A stretch of 22,184 nucleotides of DNA from Proteobacteria bacterium UBA7420 (GCA_002469975.1 DKMG01000013.1:1-22184), one strand, 5' to 3'. Positions 8,048 through 15,507 are shown, numbered from the stretch's first letter. The notes: generated by a model not told the origin, from the sequence alone. Translations and numbers: made by a program.

Positions 8048-9085
8048 TTAAAAAGTGTACAGCACGCCCAGTTCATCATCTGATGATCTGAGAGTATTAA
8101 AAATTATATTCTGCTGATAATCATCATTACCCCAGCAAGCCATCAGAGACCAAGATTTTCTCATGTAAATATGCAAGTCCATCTCCCAGGTATAACCCAT
8201 TGCACCATGTGCTTGAATAGAATTCTTGCAGGCCAATTCAGCAGCCTTAACCGCCATATATTTAGCATGAGCACAATGCAAGGCAGATTTAGGATTGGTC
8301 TCTAAGAGCGAATAAGATGCTCTATAGACTGCGGGTCTTGCAAACTCTATTGCGACTGCAATATCAGCCAACATATGTTTGACTGCCTGAAAAGATCCGA
8401 TGGGTTTTCCGAATTGATTTCTATCCAAGACATAAGCTGAACTTAGATCCAGCATCTTCTGAGACAAGCCAAGGAGTAAAGATGCTGTTAATAGAGTCCC
8501 TCTTGAATTGATCTCTTGGTTAAGTTGTTGGAAATTATCGTCGGATGAGATGGTATTTTTAACACCAAGAATCCTTGATAAAACTCTTGAGGGGTCATTA
8601 GATTTAATCAGCTCACTGCTCACATCTGAAGGTTTAACAAAATGGCATGATGTCTCATCAATCATGATTAATCCCTTGGCTTCTGATAAAAATACTGGAT
8701 GAGGGTTTTGGGGATGCGACACCGCAATGTATTCTTTGCCCTCATTAAATTCAGCTCTAATAGCGTCCTGTATCTGATCAGGAAATAAATGTAGAACATC
8801 GTTAATCAGGAAGCTTTGCTCTGCTATTGGTTCTGGCAAAGCCACATATCCCATTTCTTCTACCATTAAAGCTAGGGCAACTTGATCTACGCCTAGTCCT
8901 CCGTCTTCCTCAGATAAGTTGGCACCTAGGACTCCAAGCTCTGCAATAGCGTTCCATCTTTGTTGATTCAATGGCTGTTTATCCACCCAGCCTGAGCGAA
9001 TCGAGTCAGGGGTGCATTCTTGAGATAAGAATCCTCTCATGGTGTCCTGAAACTGTAGTTGATCTTCGGTAAATACAAATTTCAT
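8048..9085 (-). CDS. fadE32: acyl-CoA dehydrogenase, short partner subunit (FadE32/FadE33-like)
   Basis: A 345-residue acyl-CoA dehydrogenase with a normal N-terminal helical domain and C-terminal domain, but a degenerate middle beta-domain (about residues 118-180) that lacks the usual W-I-T-N-G lid motifs. RNQFGKPIGSFQAVKHMLAD (222-241) is the standard FAD-domain signature, and HGAMGYTWE (293-301) the C-terminal one. The position of the medium-chain catalytic glutamate is occupied by tryptophan (ACWGND, W318), so this subunit probably does not supply the base. Known steroid dehydrogenases of this sort are heterotetramers of a catalytic and a shorter partner subunit. The fadE31 gene 3 bases upstream is the natural partner. 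The distinction between FadE32 and FadE33 cannot be made by eye. Confidence 0.87.
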   Translation of the reverse strand: MKFVFTEDQLQFQDTMRGFLSQECTPDSIRSGWVDKQPLNQQRWNAIAELGVLGANLSEEDGGLGVDQVALALMVEEMGYVALPEPIAEQSFLINDVLHLFPDQIQDAIRAEFNEGKEYIAVSHPQNPHPVFLSEAKGLIMIDETSCHFVKPSDVSSELIKSNDPSRVLSRILGVKNTISSDDNFQQLNQEINSRGTLLTASLLLGLSQKMLDLSSAYVLDRNQFGKPIGSFQAVKHMLADIAVAIEFARPAVYRASYSLLETNPKSALHCAHAKYMAVKAAELACKNSIQAHGAMGYTWEMDLHIYMRKSWSLMACWGNDDYQQNIIFNTLRSSDDELGVLYTF

Positions 9086-9088
9086 AAT

Positions 9089-10240
9089 TTACCTTGGAAG
9101 TCCAAGCAGACGCTCTGCAATAATATTTTTTTGAATCTCATTAGTTCCCGCATAAATAGGGCCTGCATAGGAAAACATAAAACCTTTAATCCATTGAGCA
9201 GCATTTTGATGCTGCTCTTCATCTAACTCAGCGCTTGCTCCAAGAATTTTTAATGCTGTTTCATGCATCATATAATCCAACTCAGACCAAAAAATTTTTC
9301 CCAAACTGGACTCTGACCCAATGGAAGCTCCACTCATCATTTTAGATGCTGTGTGATAAATGCTGAGAGCATATGACTCTGATTTAGCCCATGCTTCAAC
9401 GATTTTAGCTTGAATAGCTGGTGAGCATTGAGATTCATTTTCTAGATAAAGAGAGAGCAACTTAGCTGCTGTTTGTTGAAATCGTGCAGGACTTCTAAGC
9501 ATCAACCCTCTTTCAAACCCAGCAGTTGCCATGGCAATTTTCCAGCCATCACCCTCACCTCCGATCATATTCTCAACTGGCACCCTAACATCATCAAAGT
9601 ATATTTCTGCAAAACCAGGCTCACCATCTAACTGAGGTATTGGTCTAACAGTTATTCCTGGAAGGTCCAAGGGAGCTAAGATGAAAGATAGGCCATGATG
9701 TCTTTCAGATTCTAAATCGGTTCTAAATAAACCAAAAGTATAATCAGCATAGGCAGCTCTAGAAGACCAAGTTTTTTGACCATTAATCACAAAAAACCCA
9801 TCCTCTAAAACCGCGGTTGTTCTAATTGCCGCCATATCACTACCAGCTCCTGGTTCTGACCATCCTTGAGCCCATATATGATCACCTGAGGCCATAGCGT
9901 TTAAAAATTTATTCTTCTGATCGTCTGTTCCGAACTCCATAAGAGTTGGTCCTAAAAGAAATACTCCGTTTTGATTCACCCTGGTTGGCGCTTCAACTCG
10001 ATAATATTCTTCTTCAAAAATTAACCACTCTATTAAATTTAGACCTCTTCCACCATATTCCTTGGGCCAGGTAACCATGGACCAATTTCCTGAATTCAGA
10101 GTTTTCTCCCATTCTCTGTGTTGCTCAAAACCCTCTTTTGTATCCAATGACTTTAGTTTTTCTTTGGGAAGGTTGGCTACAAGCCAGGAGCGAATTTCCT
10201 GACGAAAGGTATTTTGTTCTTCTGTAAAACTAATCTTCAT
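9089..10240 (-). CDS. fadE31: acyl-CoA dehydrogenase, catalytic subunit, FadE31-like
   Basis: It acts in late steroid ring degradation, after the C ring is opened, probably with FadE32. The ORF reads WAQGWSEPGAGSD (123-135 from the chosen start), NGQKTWSSRAAYAD, FGLFRTDLESERHHGLSF, FERGLMLRSPARF and ESSLGKIFWSELD, which agree with mycobacterial FadE31 as recalled. The medium-chain-type glutamate is replaced by alanine (IYAGTNEIQ), and the glutamate of FERG (E243 from the chosen start) is the likely base, as in the isovaleryl/long-chain type. An upstream ATG at 10255 exists but is jammed against the GGG of its possible ribosome site. The ATG at 10240, giving MKISFTEEQ, matches family N-termini and overlaps the echA20 end by 11 bases, so I chose it. 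Length is 383 residues. Confidence 0.91.
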   Translation of the reverse strand: MKISFTEEQNTFRQEIRSWLVANLPKEKLKSLDTKEGFEQHREWEKTLNSGNWSMVTWPKEYGGRGLNLIEWLIFEEEYYRVEAPTRVNQNGVFLLGPTLMEFGTDDQKNKFLNAMASGDHIWAQGWSEPGAGSDMAAIRTTAVLEDGFFVINGQKTWSSRAAYADYTFGLFRTDLESERHHGLSFILAPLDLPGITVRPIPQLDGEPGFAEIYFDDVRVPVENMIGGEGDGWKIAMATAGFERGLMLRSPARFQQTAAKLLSLYLENESQCSPAIQAKIVEAWAKSESYALSIYHTASKMMSGASIGSESSLGKIFWSELDYMMHETALKILGASAELDEEQHQNAAQWIKGFMFSYAGPIYAGTNEIQKNIIAERLLGLPR

Positions 10241-10991
10241 CTTTAAAATTTGCATCCCTTTTTTCTACAAATGCATCCCTTGCTTCTTGCGAATCTTTTG
10301 ATTTGTATAACTCTAATGTGAAAGTTTGCTCAGATTTATAATGCTCATCGACATCTCCATGTTCAATTTGATTGAGTGCTTTCTTTGCAAGGTTCACAGC
10401 AATGGAACTTTTGGAGGCTATATCTGCAGCTATTTCCATTGCAGCAGCATGCAAAGAATCCTCGGTGTCATGCAAAGATTCTATGGAGCCATATTCATAT
10501 GCTCTTGCAGCTGATATGGGTTTTCCCGTAAACATCATTTTCCTAACCGCTTGCAAAGGAAAGAGTCTGCTTAAATGAGCTCCACCTCCTAAAGCCCCTC
10601 GATCGATCTCAGGGAGTCCAAAATAGGCATCTTTGGTTGCCAACACAATATCAGAAGCTCCAGCCAATAAAATACCTCCCCCAAGCACAAATCCATGACA
10701 CGCTGAAATCACTGGCACATTGCAAACATGAATGGCTCTCGCAGTTTTCCAGCAACCGTCATTCACATCATGGATCTTAGATGAATCTATTTGAAGCTCC
10801 TTAATATCTACCCCTGCGCAAAAACCCTTCCCCGTTGCGGTAATGACAATAACCTTGACATCATCATTGTGAGATAGGTGATCAATGTTCTTAGCTAGGT
10901 CTAGCCATTCTTGAGAGTTCAAAGCATTCACTGGAGGGCAGTCCAATCCAATTTCAGCTATGCCATCTACAATTAACGTATTCACACCCAT
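10230..10991 (-). CDS. echA20: crotonase-family D-ring hydrolase, EchA20-like
   Basis: Known EchA20 hydrolytically opens the five-membered D ring of HIEC-CoA to COCHEA-CoA. Seen: 253 residues. The crotonase oxyanion motifs are GFCAGVDIKE (57-65) and HGFVLGGGILLAG (99-111), followed by FGLPEIDRGALGGGAHLSRLFP (124-145) and a C-terminal EQTFTLEL-RDAFVEKRDANF. These agree with recalled EchA20. The first glutamate of true enoyl-CoA hydratases (after GGG) is a leucine here, consistent with hydrolase rather than hydratase chemistry, and E128 lies near the second position. A strong ribosome site (AGGAG) precedes the ATG at 10991. It sits 3 bases after ipdC and overlaps the fadE31 start by 11 bases. 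Confidence 0.9.
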   Translation of the reverse strand: MGVNTLIVDGIAEIGLDCPPVNALNSQEWLDLAKNIDHLSHNDDVKVIVITATGKGFCAGVDIKELQIDSSKIHDVNDGCWKTARAIHVCNVPVISACHGFVLGGGILLAGASDIVLATKDAYFGLPEIDRGALGGGAHLSRLFPLQAVRKMMFTGKPISAARAYEYGSIESLHDTEDSLHAAAMEIAADIASKSSIAVNLAKKALNQIEHGDVDEHYKSEQTFTLELYKSKDSQEARDAFVEKRDANFKDED

Positions 10992-10994
10992 AAG

Positions 10995-12047
10995 TTATCT
11001 CCTGACTCCCTCGAGCCTAGTCAAGGATTGGTTAAAATCATTCATAATTTCTTTTACTAACTCGTCGCATGGTGGAAGGTTTGAAATCAAGCCTGCTATC
11101 TGGCCTGAGGGCATGGCTCCTTCATCTGGAAAGCCCTCAACCATAGCTTTTTGAATTATCGCTGGGCTATTTGCTGCCATCACTGACTGGGAGATGGTTA
11201 GGTCATCACCCTTGAGCATGGCAAAAAAAGCTTTAATAATATCCTTGTATGAAGATTGTGTGAGCTGCTTGTATTTGATGGCAGACCTGACTGAAATCCA
11301 GAGTAGGGTGAGTGGATTCGAGGAGTCTATCTTTTCAATATAGTTATTAAAAATTAGTCTGTGAGGCAAGCCGTCAAATTTTTTTGTGATCTTAATATCA
11401 TCAATCCCTGCAGCAAGATATGACTCTTTGGTCTGAGAGGGGACAGGGCTTTCTTGAGTCATCATGAACCTAGTTCCCATTGCAATACCATCAGCACCCC
11501 AAGCTAATGCAGCAGCAAGACCAGCTCCGTCTCTAAATCCACCCGCAGCAATAACAGGAATATTAACTTGCTGTAATACAGAACTTAATAGCAGGGTTGT
11601 AGGGGTAGAGCCTGTGTGACCTCCTCCCTCTGATCCTTGAATAACCAGAGCATCAGCACCTAGTTGCTCAGCCTTTAAAGCATGTTTCAACGCACCTACA
11701 GTTGGTATGCAAATAACACCATGCTTCTTAAACTCTTGAATGTACTCAGCAATTGGTGAGCGTGAGTAACTGACTGCTTTGATTTTATGTTTAATTACTG
11801 CAGCAACAATTTGATCTGCTCCAGGCTGAAACATATGAAAATTGATACCAAAAGGTTGGTTGGTTAGAGTCAATGTTTTTTCTATCATTTCAAGAGCTTC
11901 TTCTGGACCAGATGTAGCCAACGCAAGAAATCCAAACGCTCCTGCGTTTGAAGTTGCCGCGACCAACTCAGGAGTAGCCACCCAACCCATTGCAGTTTGA
12001 ATAATTGGGTATTTGCAGCCTAAAATATCCGTTAAATTATTGATAAT
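10995..12047 (-). CDS. ipdC: nitronate monooxygenase-like flavoenzyme, IpdC-like, with non-canonical start
   Basis: Known IpdC is an FMN enzyme of the 2-nitropropane dioxygenase fold that acts on HIC-CoA next to IpdF. Seen: QGSEGGGHTG, IPVIAAGGFRDG and AMGTRFMMTQES motifs, and a C-terminal half with MAANSPAIIQKAMVEG and SGQIAGLI, as in IpdC. The first ordinary start, ATG at 11990, begins at MGWVATPEL, inside the first beta strand. The same frame stays open upstream for 23 codons back to the previous gene's stop and encodes NNLTDILGCKYPIIQTA, which matches the conserved family N-terminus. That stretch contains no ATG, GTG or TTG. I place the start at an ATT (12047) preceded by a GAGA sequence; this is an inference. 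The minimal product would be 331 residues from 11990. Family identification is firm; the start is not. Confidence 0.87.
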   Translation of the reverse strand: MINNLTDILGCKYPIIQTAMGWVATPELVAATSNAGAFGFLALATSGPEEALEMIEKTLTLTNQPFGINFHMFQPGADQIVAAVIKHKIKAVSYSRSPIAEYIQEFKKHGVICIPTVGALKHALKAEQLGADALVIQGSEGGGHTGSTPTTLLLSSVLQQVNIPVIAAGGFRDGAGLAAALAWGADGIAMGTRFMMTQESPVPSQTKESYLAAGIDDIKITKKFDGLPHRLIFNNYIEKIDSSNPLTLLWISVRSAIKYKQLTQSSYKDIIKAFFAMLKGDDLTISQSVMAANSPAIIQKAMVEGFPDEGAMPSGQIAGLISNLPPCDELVKEIMNDFNQSLTRLEGVRR

Positions 12048-12059
12048 ATTTCTCGAGTA

Positions 12060-12932
12060 TTATTTTTTTTTCTTCGGCGCTGTCTTCTTTGTTCTTTGTG
12101 ACTTAGCCATTTTTTTCGCATCAAAACCTGATAAGACATTTCCTGTGGTTAGATCATTGTGAGCATGAGAAAAATGATGCCAAGCGAATGCAGCCTCCAT
12201 GCCATTACGCTTACCTTGCAAATCTTCAACATGATTGATCGCTTGTTTTGTTAAAGCTAATCCCATTCTTGGCATTTGAGCAATTTTTCCTGCCATCTCC
12301 ATTACAGATGATTCAAGATCACCTGCAGGCACAACCTTATTAACCATACCCATTTCATAGCCTCTTGCAGCTGACATTCGCTCGCCTAGAAATAAGAATT
12401 CCTTAGCAATCCTGGGATTGAGCTCATAAGGATGAGCGAAATATTCAACTCCTGGAATGCCCATGCGAACAACAGGATCAGCAAAGAACGCATCTTCTGA
12501 TGCAACAATTAAATCACAAACCCAGGCCAGCATGCAGCCACCAGCAACGCATGCCCCGTGAACCATGGCAATGGTAGGCTTTGGGATATCTCTCCACCGC
12601 CTGCACATATTTAGGTAGACCTCTTGCTCACGAACATACCAAAACTCACCACCTGGTTTATTTGTATGGTCATACCACATAGACTTTCTGTCGTACTCCA
12701 CATCGACATCTCTGCCGGGAGTTCCAATATCATGGCCTGCGGAGAAATGTTTACCATTCCCCTTTAAGACAATCACCTTCACCTCATCATCATCCACAGC
12801 TTTCTTAAATGCTTTGTCTAGATCATATGTCATCTTGCCATTCTGGGCATTGTTATACTCTGGTCGATTCATTGCGATGATTGCAATATCATCTTTCTTT
12901 TTATACTGAATAGTTGGTTTAGCGCGTGTCAT
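12060..12932 (-). CDS. divergent enoyl-CoA hydratase/isomerase (crotonase) family protein with lysine-rich tail
   Basis: A 290-residue crotonase: NRPEYNNAQN near the N-terminus, oxyanion motifs HFSAGHDI (62-69) and GACVAGGCMLAW (126-137), and a roughly 30-residue loop (71-100) rich in charged residues and aromatics that ordinary crotonases lack. Both usual catalytic glutamates appear replaced: the residue after AGGC-M is leucine, and the second site reads DPVVRMG (152-158). The C-terminus is strongly basic (TKKTAPKKKK). A hydratase step is needed between the FadE30 and IpdF reactions, and this gene is a candidate by position, but the lost glutamates argue against simple hydration. The ATG at 12932 lies 4 bases after the ipdB stop with GGGGAA upstream; the TTG at 12947 is rejected as start. 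The name within the pathway is uncertain. Confidence 0.85.
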   Translation of the reverse strand: MTRAKPTIQYKKKDDIAIIAMNRPEYNNAQNGKMTYDLDKAFKKAVDDDEVKVIVLKGNGKHFSAGHDIGTPGRDVDVEYDRKSMWYDHTNKPGGEFWYVREQEVYLNMCRRWRDIPKPTIAMVHGACVAGGCMLAWVCDLIVASEDAFFADPVVRMGIPGVEYFAHPYELNPRIAKEFLFLGERMSAARGYEMGMVNKVVPAGDLESSVMEMAGKIAQMPRMGLALTKQAINHVEDLQGKRNGMEAAFAWHHFSHAHNDLTTGNVLSGFDAKKMAKSQRTKKTAPKKKK

Positions 12933-12936
12933 TTTA

Positions 12937-13692
12937 TTATTCCCCAAAAATTATTTGTCTAGTGTTTAAAGGATCTAGCACCTCTCTGATTAAGGCAAGC
13001 TCCTCTATTGAAGGCAAGGCTGTTTCTTCTTCTGATTTCACTGCAATCTCGAAACCAGTATTAGTGGCAACGTCCTCAAGAGTAATCCCTGGGTGCAGGG
13101 ATAATAATTGAAGTTGATGATCTGGGCCGTTAAAATCAAAAACTCCTAGATTTGTGATCACTGATGAAATATGAGGCTTTGCCACTTGAGAATGATAGCT
13201 GTTGTATCCCATGCCAGAAACCATATCGACCTCACCGCTAACAAAGGTCTTGGTTGAATGATTGGGTATAAAAATAGAATTTTTATGACTGATAAAATTT
13301 CCAGGAAACCCTCTCACCCCCAATAACTGCACTTTGGGATTGTCATAATCTCCAATGCAACTAATATTAGTTTGGCCAAATGAGTCTATCTGCGTTGGGG
13401 TAACCATTGCATGTCGTTGCCCTCCCCATAAGTTTTCAAAAACACGGCTGTAACTCATGTAGCCTTCTATTACATCCTCTGATGAATCTCTTTTACCCAT
13501 TGGCAGTGGTTTGGAGATTAAAAATGTTTCCCCATCGGTCATCATCAAATCTGGATTACAGGTTAGCTTAGCTAAACCTGCCGCTATTCTTGGAATTAAG
13601 CCAATGCCTGTTGCAAGTAACTCCCCATCATCCTTCCAAGCTTTAGAGGCAGAGCTAATGCAAATTTCCGATAATAAGGTTGAGTCTGACAT
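12937..13692 (-). CDS. ipdB: beta subunit of ring-opening CoA hydrolase (CoA-transferase fold), IpdB-like
   Basis: Together with IpdA this forms COCHEA-CoA hydrolase, which opens the last carbocyclic ring of the steroid nucleus. Seen: 251 residues of class I CoA-transferase beta fold. At the point where true transferases carry the SENG glutamate, this sequence reads MTDGETF (51-57), so the acyl-glutamyl nucleophile appears absent, as described for IpdB. GVRGFPGNFISHKNSIF and HSTKTFVSGEVDMVSG mid-protein, and LSLHPGITLEDVATNTGFE near the C-terminus, fit the family. It begins 1 base after the ipdA stop and ends 4 bases before the crotonase start. An ordinary glutaconate or 3-oxoacid CoA-transferase is the alternative, disfavoured by the missing glutamate and by the neighbours. 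Confidence 0.91.
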   Translation of the reverse strand: MSDSTLLSEICISSASKAWKDDGELLATGIGLIPRIAAGLAKLTCNPDLMMTDGETFLISKPLPMGKRDSSEDVIEGYMSYSRVFENLWGGQRHAMVTPTQIDSFGQTNISCIGDYDNPKVQLLGVRGFPGNFISHKNSIFIPNHSTKTFVSGEVDMVSGMGYNSYHSQVAKPHISSVITNLGVFDFNGPDHQLQLLSLHPGITLEDVATNTGFEIAVKSEEETALPSIEELALIREVLDPLNTRQIIFGE

Positions 13693-13693
13693 A

Positions 13694-14563
13694 TTAAAAT
13701 TGAGGTAAAGGAATATCGTTTATAAAATTTTGACCTCCCACAGCCTCAATATATTCTTCATGGGAAAGATTTAGATAATTCGTACTGTAACCATCAAAAG
13801 ACTTGGCAGCAGCCGAATATTCTTTTAAATGCGCCATATCAAAACCATAGTTGGGAGCACATGAGGTTGGATGTGCGCCGCCTGGAGCATGAATAACTCC
13901 GGACACTAAACTGCGTTCAAACCTATTAAATATTGCGCCTTCTTTACCGCCGAGCTCGGATGTGTCAACCACTTGCTCAGATGAAACGTAAGTTTTGGCG
14001 GCGGCTCTTGCAAACATTTCATCGAAAAATGGGTCCGGACCTTCGATTTGCGTGTTGCCTTTATGATCTGAAGTATTTACATGTAATAAGGCTGCATCAA
14101 GATTTAAAGCTGGCATAGCAACATACTGCTCGCCATCAGAGTAAGGAGAAGTAATAAATTTAATTTCTGGATTATACTTCAGCACGTCTGTACCCATCCC
14201 CACTCTTGTCGGAAGAAAAGACATTTTCATTGCAGCCGCTCTAAGGCCCCATTGCACCATTCCTTCGTCTAGCTCCATTAACTCAAGCTCTCCATTTTGC
14301 CGCGCTTGACGAAAATGGGCCTCTAATGGAATCATATCCAAAGATACGAATCCAAAAATTAATTTTTTAATTTTTTTATGCGCGCACAACAATCCCACAT
14401 CTGGGCCGCCGTAACTCACAATGGTTAAGTCCTGTAAATCTGAATTACAAATAGCTCTAATCAAAGACATAGGTTTGCGACGAGCACCCCAACCACCAAT
14501 ACCGATGGTCATGCCATCAGATAGCTGACTAACTAAATCGTCATGTGAAATAACTTTATTCAT
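13694..14563 (-). CDS. ipdA: alpha subunit of ring-opening CoA hydrolase (CoA-transferase fold), IpdA-like
   Basis: Partner of IpdB. The chosen start (ATG at 14563) gives 289 residues beginning MNKVISHDDLVSQL. GMTIGIGGWGARRKPMSLIRAI (17-38), SYGGPDVGLLCA (50-61), FGFVSLD (70-76) and MELDEGMVQWGLRAAA (96-111) match mycobacterial IpdA closely as recalled, and the glutamate at 97 or 100 in that last motif is a candidate for the catalytic acid known in IpdA. APGGAHPTSCAPNYG near the C-terminus is also shared. The ORF runs open for 35 more codons upstream, but that part lies within hsaC, reads as low-quality sequence and has no family match, so it is excluded. The start is 4 bases after the hsaC stop. 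Confidence 0.92.
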   Translation of the reverse strand: MNKVISHDDLVSQLSDGMTIGIGGWGARRKPMSLIRAICNSDLQDLTIVSYGGPDVGLLCAHKKIKKLIFGFVSLDMIPLEAHFRQARQNGELELMELDEGMVQWGLRAAAMKMSFLPTRVGMGTDVLKYNPEIKFITSPYSDGEQYVAMPALNLDAALLHVNTSDHKGNTQIEGPDPFFDEMFARAAAKTYVSSEQVVDTSELGGKEGAIFNRFERSLVSGVIHAPGGAHPTSCAPNYGFDMAHLKEYSAAAKSFDGYSTNYLNLSHEEYIEAVGGQNFINDIPLPQF

Positions 14564-14567
14564 ATTT

Positions 14568-15470
14568 TTAATTCTCAGGTGGAGAAAATGCATGGCCCCA
14601 AAAACTGGGCATCTTACTTTCTTGCTTAGTAAATGTAGACCAATCAACCTGCCAGCCATCGTAACCAAATTCTAAATCAAAACCCGATGGTGTTTGCATA
14701 TAAAAAGACACCATCATATCGTTCGAGTGTCTACCGAGCGAGGATGAGATATGAACATTATTTTGCATGGCTCGATCCAGCCCACGACCAACCTCATCAA
14801 TGTCATTTACCTCTACCATAGTATGAATTAATCCTGAGGGTGGAATTGGTGATTCGTACAAGGCCACCGTATGATGTCTTGGGTTATTACAGTGCATGAA
14901 ATTTAACTTTACTTCAGGTGCGTCAGGCGCTGGGCCCATCGGAAAATTCATATAATCAGAATCTCCAAACCCTAATACATTTATATAAAAGCTATGAGCT
15001 ACCTCAAGATCTGGGGCCGCAAATACAACATGACCAAATCCTAAGCCCTTGGTTATAAAACCTTTAATGTCCTGCGGAGATAAAAATGGCTCTTTGTCAT
15101 CTAAGGCGCCATATGATATTTCTAAAGCATTGCCTGCTGGATCTTGCAGGGATATACCGTCAGTGACCTGTCGCGCTTGAGTCATCTCGTCCGTAAAATT
15201 TTTAAAAGAAACATTAGCCTCAGATAGTTCAATTTTTGCTTGCTCAAATGATTCTTGATCATTTAAATCGAAACCAGCTGCAACATACCTCTTAGCCTCC
15301 CCAGTAGAAATATGAAATCTAAATGATTTTTCATCCATTCGAAGATATAAATTATTCTCATCACTCAAGGATTCATTTTTCATTAAACCGACCACATTCT
15401 GAGCATAATTAGCCCATTCCTGCAGATCAGTGGTTTCGATTAGCACATAACTCAATGATTGTATTTTCAT
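14568..15470 (-). CDS. hsaC: extradiol dioxygenase cleaving the aromatised steroid A ring, HsaC/TesB-like
   Basis: It performs meta-cleavage of the catechol formed from the A ring (3,4-DHSA). Seen: a two-domain vicinal oxygen chelate protein of 300 residues. Iron ligands are predicted as H147 (GFGHVVF), H216 (LIHTMVEV) and E267 (GFDLEFG), and NPRHHTVAL (196-204), SLGRHSNDMMVSFYMQTPSG (244-263) and YDGWQVDW are typical of HsaC. The start is the ATG at 15470, which has a GGGGGG ribosome site (15474-15479); an in-frame TTG at 15488 would place that site inside the gene. It is the first gene of the operon, preceded by a candidate promoter and operator. Biphenyl-type BphC is the alternative, but the ipd genes downstream favour steroid. 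Confidence 0.93.
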   Translation of the reverse strand: MKIQSLSYVLIETTDLQEWANYAQNVVGLMKNESLSDENNLYLRMDEKSFRFHISTGEAKRYVAAGFDLNDQESFEQAKIELSEANVSFKNFTDEMTQARQVTDGISLQDPAGNALEISYGALDDKEPFLSPQDIKGFITKGLGFGHVVFAAPDLEVAHSFYINVLGFGDSDYMNFPMGPAPDAPEVKLNFMHCNNPRHHTVALYESPIPPSGLIHTMVEVNDIDEVGRGLDRAMQNNVHISSSLGRHSNDMMVSFYMQTPSGFDLEFGYDGWQVDWSTFTKQESKMPSFWGHAFSPPEN

Positions 15471-15481
15471 GATCCCCCCAT

Positions 15482-15498
15482 ATAACAAGACTGTTTAT
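15482..15498. promoter_or_regulatory. candidate operator: 17-bp imperfect palindrome over the predicted hsaC operon start
   Basis: ATAACAAGACTGTTTAT is palindromic in its ATAA/TTAT arms and AG/CT core around a central A, with mismatches only at the CA/GT pair. It lies between the candidate -10 and the hsaC ribosome site, where a repressor would block initiation. The left half AACAAG resembles the AnCAAG half of the KstR2 operator, but the right half does not. An 8-base direct repeat TATAACAA occurs at 15481-15488 and 15501-15508, exactly 20 bases apart. Confidence 0.3.
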
Positions 15499-15507
15499 TT
15501 TATAACA
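15499..15507 (-). promoter_or_regulatory. candidate extended -10 promoter for the steroid operon
   Basis: On the minus strand, TGTTATAAA forms an extended -10 element (TGn plus TATAAA, five of six bases matching consensus). Transcription would begin near 15492, about 22 bases ahead of the hsaC ATG and ahead of its ribosome site. A TTGTCA upstream is only about 12 bases away, too close for a standard -35. The call is by eye. Confidence 0.4.

Noticed and set aside
10995..12047. Detoxifying nitronate monooxygenase as the role of the ipdC-like gene
   Set aside because: The fold is shared, but the position between ipdAB and echA20 and the C-terminal motifs fit the steroid enzyme better.
12937..14563. 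Ordinary glutaconate or 3-oxoacid CoA-transferase
   Set aside because: The beta subunit lacks the SENG-type glutamate, and the alpha subunit has IpdA-specific motifs, so hydrolase chemistry is more likely.
14564..14668. A 35-codon N-terminal extension of ipdA
   Set aside because: It lies wholly within hsaC in another frame, and the family N-terminus starts at the internal ATG at 14563, right after the hsaC stop.
14568..15470. Biphenyl or naphthalene pathway (BphC/BphD-type genes)
   Set aside because: No aromatic ring-hydroxylating dioxygenase is present, and the linked ipd, echA20 and fadA6 genes point to steroid rings.
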